Below, in pieces: positions 43,001 to 50,454 of a stretch of 64,000 nucleotides of DNA. The DNA comes from Amycolatopsis eburnea. GTDB taxonomy: Bacteria > Actinomycetota > Actinomycetes > Mycobacteriales > Pseudonocardiaceae. Under the pieces are notes generated by a model. The model did not search any database and had not been told where the DNA came from. It saw nothing but the letters and a program-made list of their open reading frames with translations. Made by a program: the position numbers and the translations under genes. The stretch spans positions 248,001 through 312,000 of the forward strand of contig NZ_RSEC01000066.1 of NCBI RefSeq assembly GCF_003937945.1, read 5' to 3'. Position 1 is the stretch's first letter. The number at the start of each line of letters is the position of its first letter.

Positions 43001-44603
43001 TGACTTCGTCGGCGAACGCCGAGAGCGTGTCGACCATCGTGTTGATGACGTCGGCCAGCGCCGCGACCTCGCCCTTGGCCTCGACGGTGATCTTGCCGGA
43101 GAGGTCACCGCGCGCGACGGCCGTGGCGACCTGCGCGATCGAGCGGACCTGGCCGGTCAGGTTGGACGCCATGACGTTGACGTTGTCGGTGAGGTTCTTC
43201 CAGGTCCCGGACACGCCGCGGACCGTCGCCTGGCCGCCGAGGTTGCCCTCGGTGCCCACCTCGCGCGCCACCCGGGTGACCTCGTCCGCGAACGCCGACA
43301 GCTGGTCCACCATCGTGTTGATGGTGTCCTTCAGCTCCAGGATCTCGCCGCGGGCGTCGACGCGGATCTTCTGCGACAGGTCGCCGCGCGCGACGGCGGT
43401 GGTGACCTGGGCGATCGAGCGGACCTGCGCGGTGAGGTTGTCGGCCATGACGTTGACCGACTCGGTGAGGTCCTTCCAGGTGCCGGAGACGCCCTTGACG
43501 TCGGCCTGGCCGCCCAGCCGTCCCTCGGTACCCACCTCGCGCGCCACCCGGGTGACCTCGTCCGCGAACGCGGACAGCTGGTCCACCATCGTGTTCAGCG
43601 TGTCCTTGAGCTCCAGGACCTCGCCGCGGGCGGTCACGTTGATCTTCTGCGACAGGTCGCCCTTCGCCACCGCGGTCGCGACCTGGGCGATGTTGCGGAC
43701 CTGGTCGGTCAGGTTGCCCGCCATGAAGTTCACCGAGTCGGTGAGGTCGCGCCAGGTGCCCGAGACGCCCTTGACGTCCGCCTGGCCGCCCAGCCGTCCC
43801 TCGGTGCCGACCTCGCGGGCCACGCGGGTGACCTCGTCCGCGAAGGAGGACAGCTGGTCCACCATCGTGTTGATCGTGCTCTTGAGTTCGAGGATCTCGC
43901 CCCGGGCGTCGACGGTGATCTTCTGCGAGAGGTCGCCCTTCGCCACCGCCGTGGTCACCTGGGCGACGTTGCGGACCTGGTCGGTCAGGTTCCCGGCCAT
44001 GAAGTTCACCGAGTCGGTGAGGTCGCGCCACACGCCGCCGACGCCGGGCACCTGCGCCTGACCGCCGAGGCGGCCCTCGCTGCCCACCTCCCGCGCGACG
44101 CGGGTGACCTCGTCCGCGAACGACGACAGCTGGTCCACCATCGTGTTGACGGTGTCCTTCAGCTCGAGGATTTCCCCGCGCGCGTCGACGTCGATCTTCT
44201 GCGACAGGTCGCCCTTCGCCACCGCGGTCGCCACCTGGGCGATGTCCCGCACCTGGGTGGTGAGATTTCCCGCCATGGCGTTCACCGAATCGGTGAGGTC
44301 CTTCCAGGTGCCGGACACGCCGGGGACCTTCGCCTGCCCGCCGAGCTGACCCTCGCTGCCGACCTCGCGGGCGACGCGGGTGACCTCCGAGGTGAACAGC
44401 GACAGCTGGTCGGCCATGCCGTTGAAGACCGTCGCGATCTCGCCGAGGAGGCCGTCGGCCCCGCCGGGCAGCCGGATGCCGAAGTCGCCGTCCCGCACCG
44501 CGGTCAGGCCGGCCAGCAACCGGCGCAGCTCCTGCTCCCCCGCCTCGCCCACGCCTGCGCCGTTGGCCCCCGGGCGCGTCCCCTCGACCATTGCCCCACC
44601 CAT
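40059..44603 (-). CDS. Poly-HAMP hybrid sensor histidine kinase (Nik1/OsaA-like)
   Basis: Large cytoplasmic hybrid kinase of 1514 residues without transmembrane helices. The N-terminal half is an array of HAMP repeats of 92 residues, each with QVR-IAQV-TAVA-GDLS-KI and a TWKDLTDNVN end. It is followed by a GAF domain (about 770-920), a coiled coil, HisKA with the phospho-accepting His in FLANMSHELRTPLN, and HATPase with RKYGGTGLGLSI. Then come a receiver-like domain lacking the usual acidic triad (LLVVEERQHG) and a canonical C-terminal receiver (LIVDDDPRNVYAL, LMDVMMPEMDGY). The layout matches group III hybrid kinases that sense osmotic or oxidative stress. ATG 44601-44603 is chosen over an ATG 12 nt later. 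Confidence 0.85.
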   Translation of the reverse strand: MGGAMVEGTRPGANGAGVGEAGEQELRRLLAGLTAVRDGDFGIRLPGGADGLLGEIATVFNGMADQLSLFTSEVTRVAREVGSEGQLGGQAKVPGVSGTWKDLTDSVNAMAGNLTTQVRDIAQVATAVAKGDLSQKIDVDARGEILELKDTVNTMVDQLSSFADEVTRVAREVGSEGRLGGQAQVPGVGGVWRDLTDSVNFMAGNLTDQVRNVAQVTTAVAKGDLSQKITVDARGEILELKSTINTMVDQLSSFADEVTRVAREVGTEGRLGGQADVKGVSGTWRDLTDSVNFMAGNLTDQVRNIAQVATAVAKGDLSQKINVTARGEVLELKDTLNTMVDQLSAFADEVTRVAREVGTEGRLGGQADVKGVSGTWKDLTESVNVMADNLTAQVRSIAQVTTAVARGDLSQKIRVDARGEILELKDTINTMVDQLSAFADEVTRVAREVGTEGNLGGQATVRGVSGTWKNLTDNVNVMASNLTGQVRSIAQVATAVARGDLSGKITVEAKGEVAALADVINTMVDTLSAFADEVTRVAREVGTEGMLGGQARVPNVAGTWKDLTDNVNSMANNLTGQVRNIAQVTTAVAQGDLTRKIDVDARGEILELKTTINTMVDQLSAFAAEVTRVAREVGSEGRLGGQAEVEGVSGTWKRLTENVNELAGNLTRQVRAIAEVTSAVAEGDLTRSITVDASGEVAELKDNINSMVESLRETTRANQEQDWLKSNLATITGLMQGRRDLAVVAAAVMDELVPLVNAQYGAFYLADDTAEVPELRLVGAYGHPDGDGPVVRFRIGQSLVGQAARSRRPIAVDDVPPGYATISSGLGSTVPASLIVLPIVVEDQVLGVLELASVHGFTDVHRAFLELLMEQIGVNVNSIVANARTDELLGESQRLTAELQARSEELQARQEELQSSNAELEEKAALLVTQNRDIETKNLEIEQARQELEARAQQLTLASKYKSEFLANMSHELRTPLNSLLILAQLLAQNPTRNLTAKQVEYAGIIHSAGSDLLQLINDILDLSKVEAGKMDVTPEQVSLRGLLDYVEATFRPMTSQRNLDFRITIAPGSPAELLTDDSRLRQVLRNLLSNAVKFTEVGGIELHIEPVDAETLPRPLRVHGPAVAFRVTDTGIGIAEHQLESIFGAFQQADGTTSRKYGGTGLGLSISREIAQLLGGFITADSTLGEGSTFTFSLPVARPDFSTLPAGEQPGTTVVPSVALTPSAPRAYRRLLVVEERQHGLLTLVAESAAADLADSRDIGLSPADVEVVTAVGTQEAAAALATDAYHCVVLDLDLPDRAAFGFLDAMQGDSALRLVPVLAHNSRRLDTELEQLVQSRANVQSLEVLSGLDELRERIALHLSAEEPGAVLPLVRPDEPAAPVRAADVDTTLSGRTVLIVDDDPRNVYALTGILELHGMQVLHAEDGRKGVETVAAHPGIDLILMDVMMPEMDGYTATAKIRAMPEHAGIPIVAVTAKAMPGDREKSLASGATDYVTKPVDADDLIARIKRHVTA
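42480..44400 (-). repeat. Intragenic HAMP repeat array, about 276-bp period
   Basis: Seven near-identical coding units of about 276 bp (92 codons) follow one another inside the hybrid kinase gene, with a divergent first HAMP before them. Identity at the DNA level is high enough that recombination could change the number of units; boundaries are approximate. Confidence 0.75.
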
Positions 44604-44671
44604 CCGCCACCCGTTTCTCCGGTCGTCGGCGCCCCGGCGCCGTCCCGGTGAGCACACCGGATGGTTCAGCA

Positions 44672-44687
44672 TAGTGCAGCTGCACTA
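44672..44687. promoter_or_regulatory. Perfect 16-bp palindrome upstream of the poly-HAMP kinase
   Basis: TAGTGCAGCTGCACTA is perfectly self-complementary and lies 69 bp upstream of the kinase start. Read toward the kinase it is followed by a TATGCT -10-like box that overlaps its end, so a bound protein would block or shape transcription. The rest of the 301-bp interval 44604-44904 holds only the terminator at 44867-44893; no gene was seen there. Confidence 0.5.
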
Positions 44688-44866
44688 CCCTGAGCGGCAA
44701 CGGTTGAGCAACCAGCCACGCCCGTGTCCACGCGCGCTCCCCAGGCGGTGCTCGAGAGCCTTTCCTTTCCCCGCAGGCCATTCGGCCGCATTGACCCGTT
44801 CGGCTGAACGCACTCTCGGCCAGCGGTACCCCGCGCCCGGCGGCGGTGCCGCGCTTCGGCATGCCC

Positions 44867-44893
44867 GTCCACAGTGGACGATCCACTGTGGAC
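44867..44893 (-). terminator. Terminator after corA
   Basis: GTCCACAGTGG (44867-44877) pairs perfectly with CCACTGTGGAC (44883-44893) across a 5-nt loop, starting 12 bp after the corA stop in the direction of its transcription. No T-run follows. Confidence 0.6.
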
Positions 44894-44904
44894 GACTGCT
44901 GCGG

Positions 44905-45876
44905 TCACAACCAATCCTTCTTCTTGAAGAGCGTGTACAACCCGATCGAGAGCACCAGCATCACCGCCGTGGAAACCCAGAACCCGGCCGTCGTGCCGTT
45001 GCCCGGGTAGGGCACGTTCTGGCCGTAGAACCCGGTCACCGCGGTGGGCACCGCGATCACCGCGGCCCACCCGGTGACCTTCTTCATGATCAGGTTCAGC
45101 CGGTCGCTCTGCAGGTTCAGCTGGGTCTCCCGGACCGTCGTGAGGCGTTCGCGCAGCGCCTCGACGTGCTCGGCGGCCTGCCGCGCGTGGTCGTGGACGT
45201 CCTCGAAGTACGGGCGGGTGGTCTCGTCGGCCAGCCGCAGGTCGGGCCGCATCAGCGAGCTGACGACGTCGGGCACGGGCCCGGCGACCCGGCGCAGCGC
45301 GGTCAGGTTCTTGCGCAGCCGGAACGAGCGCCGCTGCAGCTCGGCGGTGTCCGGGCGGTCGTCGAACACCAGGTCCTCCAGCTCCTCGACCTCGTCGTCG
45401 AGCTGCTGGACGGCCGCGAAGTGCCCGTCGACGACGTAGTCGAGCAGGCCGTGCAGCAGGAACGGCACGCCGGTCCCGGCCAGGTCCGTGGCCTGGTCCC
45501 AACGGCGGGTGACGGCTTCGATGTCGAAGCCGTCGTCCTTGCGCACGGTCACCAGGGCGCGGGGCGTGATGAACACGGCCAGTTCGTAAGTCGCCGGCCG
45601 CTCGCCCCCGGAGTCCAGCCGGACGGCGTAGGCGGTCAGGAAGGCGTGGCCGTCGTAGCGGTCGAGCTTGGGCCGCTGGTGCTCCTGCACGGCGTCCTCG
45701 ACGGCGAGCCGGTGCAGGCCCAGCTCGTCGGCGAGTTCGGCCAGGTCCGCTTCGGACGGTTCGCAGAGGTCGACCCAGACGGTGGTGCCCGGTTCGGCCA
45801 GGAAGTCGGAAACGGCCGGGACGGGGAAGTCTTCCTTGCGCAGCACGCCGTCGCGGTAGGCCCGGGTTCTCGTCAT
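44905..45876 (-). CDS. corA: CorA-family magnesium/divalent cation transporter
   Basis: Membrane transporter of 323 residues. The long N-terminal cytoplasmic domain (about 1-245) has the alpha/beta part with TTVWVDLCEPSEADL and the long stalk helix (EHVEALRERLTTVRETQLNLQSDRL region, about 225-255). Two C-terminal transmembrane helices (about 263-283 and 297-316) flank the pore loop, and the basic tail FKKKDWL follows. The selectivity motif is YGQN instead of the usual YGMN, a change seen in some actinobacterial members that may alter ion choice. ATG 45874-45876. It is divergent from the AraC gene. Confidence 0.85.
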   Translation of the reverse strand: MTRTRAYRDGVLRKEDFPVPAVSDFLAEPGTTVWVDLCEPSEADLAELADELGLHRLAVEDAVQEHQRPKLDRYDGHAFLTAYAVRLDSGGERPATYELAVFITPRALVTVRKDDGFDIEAVTRRWDQATDLAGTGVPFLLHGLLDYVVDGHFAAVQQLDDEVEELEDLVFDDRPDTAELQRRSFRLRKNLTALRRVAGPVPDVVSSLMRPDLRLADETTRPYFEDVHDHARQAAEHVEALRERLTTVRETQLNLQSDRLNLIMKKVTGWAAVIAVPTAVTGFYGQNVPYPGNGTTAGFWVSTAVMLVLSIGLYTLFKKKDWL

Positions 45877-45934
45877 GCCTCCGGGGTGCCCGGCGCGCTG
45901 CCGGCCGAATCCTCACCGGAGCATTGTCGCGGAA

Positions 45935-45958
45935 GATCGTATCGCTTATCGTATACGA
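45935..45958. promoter_or_regulatory. Direct repeats ATCGTAT upstream of the AraC gene
   Basis: ATCGTAT occurs at 45936-45942 and 45948-45954, 12 bp apart, and the second copy is part of the perfect palindrome TCGTATACGA (45949-45958). This AT-richer patch ends 34 bp before the regulator start. Direct repeats of this kind are typical AraC-family sites, so autoregulation is plausible. Confidence 0.4.
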
Positions 45959-45992
45959 CGCCGTCCTCCTCCCGACGCTGCGAGGTGACCCC

Positions 45993-46940
45993 GTGCCCGC
46001 CCCCACGACCCTCATCGCCCGCGACTTCACCGAGTTCCGCACCGCCGTCTCGCAGTCGTTCGTCCCGCTGCACGTCACGGCGGGCGGCGACGCCTTCCGC
46101 GGCCGGATCCGCTCCTCGGCCGCCGACGAGGTGCAGGTTTCGGAGGTGACCGCGTCGCCCCACGTCGTGGAGCGCACGCCCGAGCTGATCGCACGGGGCG
46201 AGCGGCGCTACTACAAGCTGAGCCTGATCCTCGCCGGCACCGGGCTGCTGGTGCAGGACGACCGCCAGGCCGTGCTGCGCCCGGGCGACGTCGCCCTCTA
46301 CGACACGCACCGGCCGTACTCGCTGGTGTTCGAAGAGGACTTCCGGACCCTGGTCGTGATGTTCCCGCAGCGCCTGATCGACCTGCCCGCCGACCTCGTC
46401 GGGCGGCTGACGGCGGTGCGGATGTCGGGCAAGGAGGGGGTCGGCAACGTCGTCGTGCCGTTCCTCGCCCAGCTCGGCGGCAACCTCGAACAGCTGGCGG
46501 GCCCGGCGGGCGCGCGGCTCGCGCACAGCGCGGTCGACCTGCTCTCGACGCTCGTCGCGACGGAGCTCGACCTCGCGCACGCCAACGCCGACCCGCACCA
46601 CGAGCTGATGCGCCGGATCCGCGCGCACATCGACGCGAACCTGCACGCGCCGGACCTGACGCCGGCGCGGATCGCCGCCGAGCACTTCATCTCGACGCGC
46701 CACCTGCACGGGCTGTTCCAGGAGCAGGGCACCACGGTGTCCGGCTGGATCCGCGCCCGCCGCCTCGAGCACTGCCGCCGAGACCTGCTCGACCCGGTCC
46801 ACGCCGCCCGCCCGGTCGCGGCGATCGCGGCCCGCTGGGGCTTCGTCGACGCCGCCCACTTCAGCCGCGTGTTCAAGACGGCGTTCGGCCGGGCGCCGAG
46901 CGAGCTGCGCCGCGAGCTGACCGCCGCCCGCAGCGCGTGA
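45993..46940 (+). CDS. AraC-family regulator with FeaR-like sensor domain
   Basis: Regulator of 315 residues. The N-terminal domain (about 1-200) is of the AraC_binding_2 type, recognised by FTEFRTAVSQSFVPLHV, a YYKLSLILAGTGLLVQDDR strand pair and DVALYDTHRPYSLVF. The C-terminal AraC helix-turn-helix pair (about 210-310) has HFISTRHLHGLFQEQG and WGFVDAAHFSRVFKTAFG. This sensor type is found in FeaR, the activator of tyramine oxidase genes in E. coli. A copper amine oxidase lies in the same gene island, so it may respond to an aromatic amine or its aldehyde. GTG 45993 is used. A degenerate copy of its 3' end lies downstream. Confidence 0.82.
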   Translation: MPAPTTLIARDFTEFRTAVSQSFVPLHVTAGGDAFRGRIRSSAADEVQVSEVTASPHVVERTPELIARGERRYYKLSLILAGTGLLVQDDRQAVLRPGDVALYDTHRPYSLVFEEDFRTLVVMFPQRLIDLPADLVGRLTAVRMSGKEGVGNVVVPFLAQLGGNLEQLAGPAGARLAHSAVDLLSTLVATELDLAHANADPHHELMRRIRAHIDANLHAPDLTPARIAAEHFISTRHLHGLFQEQGTTVSGWIRARRLEHCRRDLLDPVHAARPVAAIAARWGFVDAAHFSRVFKTAFGRAPSELRRELTAARSA

Positions 46941-47008
46941 CCGCCCGCCCGGCTTCCGCGTGACCGGCCGACGCCCGGCAGCCCACTCACGCCCGGGTCC
47001 AGCCCCGC

Positions 47009-47081
47009 GCTGAGCGAGCCCCGCCGCGAGTTGACCGTCAGCGTCCGGTAGTTGCCCCGCAGCGCGTGACCGCTCGCCCGG
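47009..47081 (+). repeat. Degenerate duplication of the AraC gene 3' end
   Basis: The stretch follows the last codons of the AraC gene (46895-46952): GAGCGAGC, CGCCGCGAG, TTGACCG and CCGCAGCGCGTGACCGC recur in the same order, with about 15 extra bases in the middle. It is a non-coding relic of a local duplication in the 168-bp gap before the MoaF-like gene. Confidence 0.6.
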
Positions 47082-47108
47082 ACGGGGCACCCGCCCGACG
47101 ATGAGGCC

Positions 47109-47870
47109 ATGCCCGAAGCCCCCACCGACGGCTGGCGCACCTACGACGAGTTCGCCGCCGGGATCGCCACCTACCGCCTGCCGGACGCCGACCTCACCGG
47201 CCGGGACGTCACGATCACCCTCGACGACGGCGAAGTCCTCTCGCTGAGCTTCGAAGACGCCGAGCACGTCGTGTGCAACGGCGTCGAAGACCCGTACGAC
47301 GCCGTCGCCGTGCGCGGCGACGTCTTCTTCGTGAACCTGCCGCTCACCAGCGTCGACGGCGAAGCGCTCACCGTCGTGTACTCCACGACGTCGCACCGCG
47401 CGCTCGCCGTCCGCTCGGTGATCGGCGCCGAGGACGTCGTTCCCCGCGTGTCGCAGCACTTCCGCAGCGGCGTCACCGACGGGGGCACGCCCACCGGCGA
47501 CGTGCCGGGGCCGTCGCGCGACCTGATCGGCAAGCGGAACCTCTACCGCTACAGCCCCGACCACCTCTACGAGCACGTCTACGTCTCCTCCGAGCGCTAC
47601 GCCTGGCAGTGCCTGGAAGGCGTCCAGCGCGGGCACGGCGACATGGACCTGTCGACGGTGTGGAAGTTCGCCGACGGGCTGTACCTCTTCTGCTTCCGCG
47701 AGTTCCGGATCGCCGTGGCCAGCGTGTGGCTGCACGACCTCGGCTACGCGCTGCGCACCACCGGCGTGTTCCTCGGGCTGACCGGCGACGGCCGCTCCGA
47801 GCACTCGCGCGCCGGCGGGCACGTCTACCCGCTCGGCTCGGTCAGCTACCCCGACGCCCAGCCCGTCTGA
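47109..47870 (+). CDS. MoaF-like protein (first paralog)
   Basis: Cytoplasmic protein of 253 residues with two related beta-barrel-like halves. The segment HLYEHVYVSSERYAWQCLEG near residue 155, followed by a LYLFCFREFRIAVASVW strand pair, marks the MoaF family. Despite its name, MoaF is known mainly from amine-oxidase regulons (Klebsiella moa genes) and its biochemical role is not settled. A second, distant paralog lies at 56401-57177, directly after the amine oxidase gene. ATG 47109 starts a run of same-strand genes with short gaps. Confidence 0.75.
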   Translation: MPEAPTDGWRTYDEFAAGIATYRLPDADLTGRDVTITLDDGEVLSLSFEDAEHVVCNGVEDPYDAVAVRGDVFFVNLPLTSVDGEALTVVYSTTSHRALAVRSVIGAEDVVPRVSQHFRSGVTDGGTPTGDVPGPSRDLIGKRNLYRYSPDHLYEHVYVSSERYAWQCLEGVQRGHGDMDLSTVWKFADGLYLFCFREFRIAVASVWLHDLGYALRTTGVFLGLTGDGRSEHSRAGGHVYPLGSVSYPDAQPV

Positions 47871-47883
47871 AGGAGAGCCTCAC

Positions 47884-48279
47884 GTGTCCAATGTGGACGT
47901 CATCCGCGCGCACTACGCCGCCAGCGACCGGGGCGACCTGCCCGGCATGCTCGCCCCGCTCGGGCCGAAGACGACGTGGACCGAAGCCGCCGGTTTTCCC
48001 TACGCCGGAACGTACACCGGCCCGGACGAGGTCGCCGAGCACGTCTTCGCCGCGATCGGCCGGGACTGGGACGGCTACCGCTTCACCCTCGAAGACCTGC
48101 TGGCCGCCGGGGAAACGGTGATCGGCGTCGGCACCTACACCGGCACGCACCGCCGGACCGGCCGGTCCTTCACCGCCCGCGTCGCGCACCTGTGGCGCTT
48201 CGACGGCGGCGAGGTCGCCTCCTTCGAGCAGATCGTCGACTCCGCGCCCGTCGTGGCCGCAACCCGGGAGCAGCAATGA
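47884..48279 (+). CDS. SnoaL/NTF2-like protein
   Basis: Small soluble protein of 131 residues with a single SnoaL-like cone fold: an N-terminal helix (VDVIRAHYAASDRGDLPGML), the TTWTEAAGFPYAGTYTGPDEV turn, and strands ending in ARVAHLWRFDGGEVASFEQIVD. Members include isomerases and many uncharacterised helpers of catabolic pathways. GTG 47884 lies 13 bp after the MoaF-like stop behind AAGGAGAG, and its stop overlaps the binding-protein start (ATGA), so it belongs to the importer operon. The reaction is unknown. Confidence 0.78.
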   Translation: MSNVDVIRAHYAASDRGDLPGMLAPLGPKTTWTEAAGFPYAGTYTGPDEVAEHVFAAIGRDWDGYRFTLEDLLAAGETVIGVGTYTGTHRRTGRSFTARVAHLWRFDGGEVASFEQIVDSAPVVAATREQQ

Positions 48280-49448
48280 GAAAAGTCCTTCCCGCCCTCG
48301 CGGCCGCCGTGCTGCTGGCCGCCGCGGGCTGTGCCGGTTCCGACGCCGGGGCGAGCGGCCCGATCGTCGTCGGCTCGGTCAACGCGCTCAGCGGCGCGGC
48401 CACCTTCCCGGAGTCGTCGCAGGCGGCGAAAGCAGTGTTCGACGCGGCCAACGCCGCGGGCGGCGTCAACGGCCGCCAGATCGAGTACAAGGCGATCGAC
48501 GACAAGGGCGACCCGTCGGCCGCCGCGGCCGCCGCGCGCGAGGTCGTCGGCGGTGACTCCGCCGTCGCGCTGGTCGGGTCGTCGAGCCTGATCGAGTGCG
48601 AGATCAACGAGAAGTACTACGAGCAGCAGAAGATCCTGTCGATGCCGGGCATCGGGGTCGACCCCGCGTGCTTCTCCAGCCCCAACATCGCGCCGGTCAA
48701 CGTCGGGCCGTTCCACGACATGACCCTGACCCTGTTGTACGGCTCGGAAGTGCTGAAGCTGGACGACGTCTGCGCGCTGCTGGAGATCGCCGGCAACACG
48801 CTCCCGGCGTACCAGGCGGCGATCGGCGAATGGACGAAGATCACCGGCAAGAAGCTGAAGTACGTCGACTCGACCGTCCCCTATGGAGGGTCGGACTACA
48901 CGCCCTACATCGTCAAGGCGCGCGCGGCGGGCTGCAAGGCGATCACGGTCAACCCGGTCGAGCCGGATTCGATCGGCCAGCTCAAGGCCGCGCAGGCGCA
49001 GGGCTGGACCGACGTCACGTGGCTGCTGCTGACCAGCGTCTACAGCGAGAACTACGCCAAGGCGATCTCGAACGCGGGCGCCGGGGTGTACGTGCCCGCC
49101 GAGTTCTACCCGTTCACCGACGCCGCCGCGCCCGCCAACAAGGAGTGGCGGGACCTGATGACGAAGAACAAGATCCCGCTGACGTCGTTCAGCCAGGGCG
49201 GCTACCTGGCGGCGAAGTACTTCCTCGCCGTCCTGCGCGGGATGAAGGGCGACATCACGCGCGAGACCGTGACGAAGGCGCTGCGCGAGATGAAGCCGAT
49301 CAGCGACCCGATGGTCGGCACGCCGTACGTGTTCGGGCCCGCGCAGGCGCACCACGACAACACCGCGGGCTGGCCGATCAAGCTGGCCACCGGCGCGAAC
49401 AAGTGGGAGCTGTCGGCGCAGGACTGGCTGCGGATCCCGCGGTCCTAG
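48276..49448 (+). CDS. Branched-chain-type ABC transporter substrate-binding lipoprotein
   Basis: Exported binding protein of 390 residues. The signal ends in the lipobox AAAGC near residues 16-20. The mature protein starts with IVVGSVNALSGAATFPESS and continues with AANAAGGVNGRQIEYKAIDDKGDPS, the standard opening of Leu/Ile/Val-type (HAAT) binding proteins. These proteins often bind aromatic or other small organic acids and amines. Given the amine oxidase in the island, an amine or related compound is a reasonable guess. ATG 48276 overlaps the preceding stop. Confidence 0.85.
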   Translation: MRKVLPALAAAVLLAAAGCAGSDAGASGPIVVGSVNALSGAATFPESSQAAKAVFDAANAAGGVNGRQIEYKAIDDKGDPSAAAAAAREVVGGDSAVALVGSSSLIECEINEKYYEQQKILSMPGIGVDPACFSSPNIAPVNVGPFHDMTLTLLYGSEVLKLDDVCALLEIAGNTLPAYQAAIGEWTKITGKKLKYVDSTVPYGGSDYTPYIVKARAAGCKAITVNPVEPDSIGQLKAAQAQGWTDVTWLLLTSVYSENYAKAISNAGAGVYVPAEFYPFTDAAAPANKEWRDLMTKNKIPLTSFSQGGYLAAKYFLAVLRGMKGDITRETVTKALREMKPISDPMVGTPYVFGPAQAHHDNTAGWPIKLATGANKWELSAQDWLRIPRS

Positions 49449-49458
49449 GAGGACGTCC

Positions 49459-50319
49459 ATGCTGCAGGGCGCATTGGCCGGCCTCGCCGCCGGCGGCCTC
49501 TACGCGGTGCTCGCGGTCTGCCTGACCCTGATGTCGCGGCTGGTGCGGGTGGTCAACTTCGCTCAGTCCGCGACCGGGATGTTCGGCTGCTACGTCGCCG
49601 TCTTCCTCGCCGTCCACCTCGGCTTCCCGGAGTGGCTGGCGACGCTCGCGGGCATCCTGCTCGGCGGCGCGCTGAGCGCGGTGCTCGGCTGGATCGTCTC
49701 GACGTGGCTGGCCGAGGCCGACACCGGGACGCGGTCGGCGGTGACGGTCGCGGTGCTCCTGCTGCTGATCTCGCTGGCGTTCATCCTGTTCGGCAACAAG
49801 CCGCAGCCGTTCCACCCGCTGCTGGCCGGGCCGGCGTTCACCGTGGGCGGCGTGGTGGTCAGCCAGGTCACCGTGGTGACGGTGGCGCTGGCCGTGCTCG
49901 TGGCGCTCGGCTGCCGCGCGGTGCTGGCCCGCACGGCGCTGGGCGTCCGGCTGCGGGCGCTGTCGGAGCGCCCGACGACGGCGGAGCTGCTGGGCATCCC
50001 GGCCCGCCCGCTGTCGGTCGGGGTGTGGACGGCGACCGGGGTGATCGCGACGCTGGCGGTGTCGATCGTGGCGCCGTCGCAGTCCAACGACCCGACCTCG
50101 CTGGCGATGCTGGTGGTCCCCGCCGCGGCGGCGGCCCTGCTCGGCGGCTTCCGCCGGCTGGACCTCGCGGTGGCGGGCGGGCTGGTGCTGGGTATGGCCC
50201 AGGGGGCGGTGGCGCAGGCGGACAAGCTGTCGGTGCTGCGGTACTTCCTGCCGTTCCTGGTGATCGTGGCGCTGCTGCTGTGGACGCAGCGCAAGGAGGT
50301 GTGGGATGCGGCTCGCTGA
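49459..50319 (+). CDS. livH: Branched-chain-type ABC transporter permease (LivH)
   Basis: Integral membrane permease of 286 residues with about eight helices and the LivH signature RLVRVVNFAQSATGMFG near residue 28. The RALSERPTTAELLGIPARPLSVGVWTATG segment near 170-200 contains the EAA-like coupling loop. It would pair with the LivM half of the next gene. The ATG at 49459 has AGGAGG a few bases upstream. Its stop lies inside a copy of the sequence that begins the next gene (50307-50321). Confidence 0.86.
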   Translation: MLQGALAGLAAGGLYAVLAVCLTLMSRLVRVVNFAQSATGMFGCYVAVFLAVHLGFPEWLATLAGILLGGALSAVLGWIVSTWLAEADTGTRSAVTVAVLLLLISLAFILFGNKPQPFHPLLAGPAFTVGGVVVSQVTVVTVALAVLVALGCRAVLARTALGVRLRALSERPTTAELLGIPARPLSVGVWTATGVIATLAVSIVAPSQSNDPTSLAMLVVPAAAAALLGGFRRLDLAVAGGLVLGMAQGAVAQADKLSVLRYFLPFLVIVALLLWTQRKEVWDAAR

Positions 50320-50454
50320 ACGGACTCGCCAACGGCCGCACTCGCGCGTGGCGGCACCACCGCTCACCGCCGGCGCCGCCCGGCCGGGCCGGAACCCGGC
50401 GCGTCCCCAGCTCGTCCCGGCCCGAAAGGCGGTGCCCCGTGCGGCTCGCTGAAC
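50307..50454 (+). repeat. 15-bp direct repeat bracketing the LivM start
   Basis: TGCGGCTCGCTGAAC occurs at 50307-50321 and 50440-50454, 133 bp apart. The first copy follows GGAGGTGTGGGA and would make an ATG start overlapping the livH stop; the second copy belongs to the real GTG start of the next gene. The intervening 133 bp have the look of an insertion or duplication that displaced the start; they carry a 48-codon frame ending at the second copy. Confidence 0.6.

Noticed and set aside
42480..44400. CRISPR-like regular repeat
   Set aside because: Units are 276 bp, coding, contiguous and encode HAMP domains; there are no spacers.
40884..44651. A 1255-codon open frame on the plus strand opposite the poly-HAMP kinase
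   Set aside because: It is the reverse-strand shadow of the kinase; its repeats only mirror the HAMP array.
44905..45876. Treating the YGQN motif of CorA as a loss of function
   Set aside because: The rest of the pore region is intact, and variant motifs are known among CorA relatives, so a functional transporter is more likely.
50306..50452. A 48-codon gene between livH and the LivM-LivG fusion
   Set aside because: It has a good ribosome site, but the product is a basic, proline-rich low-complexity peptide that ends at the repeat copy. It is more likely a relic, so it is described under the repeat only.
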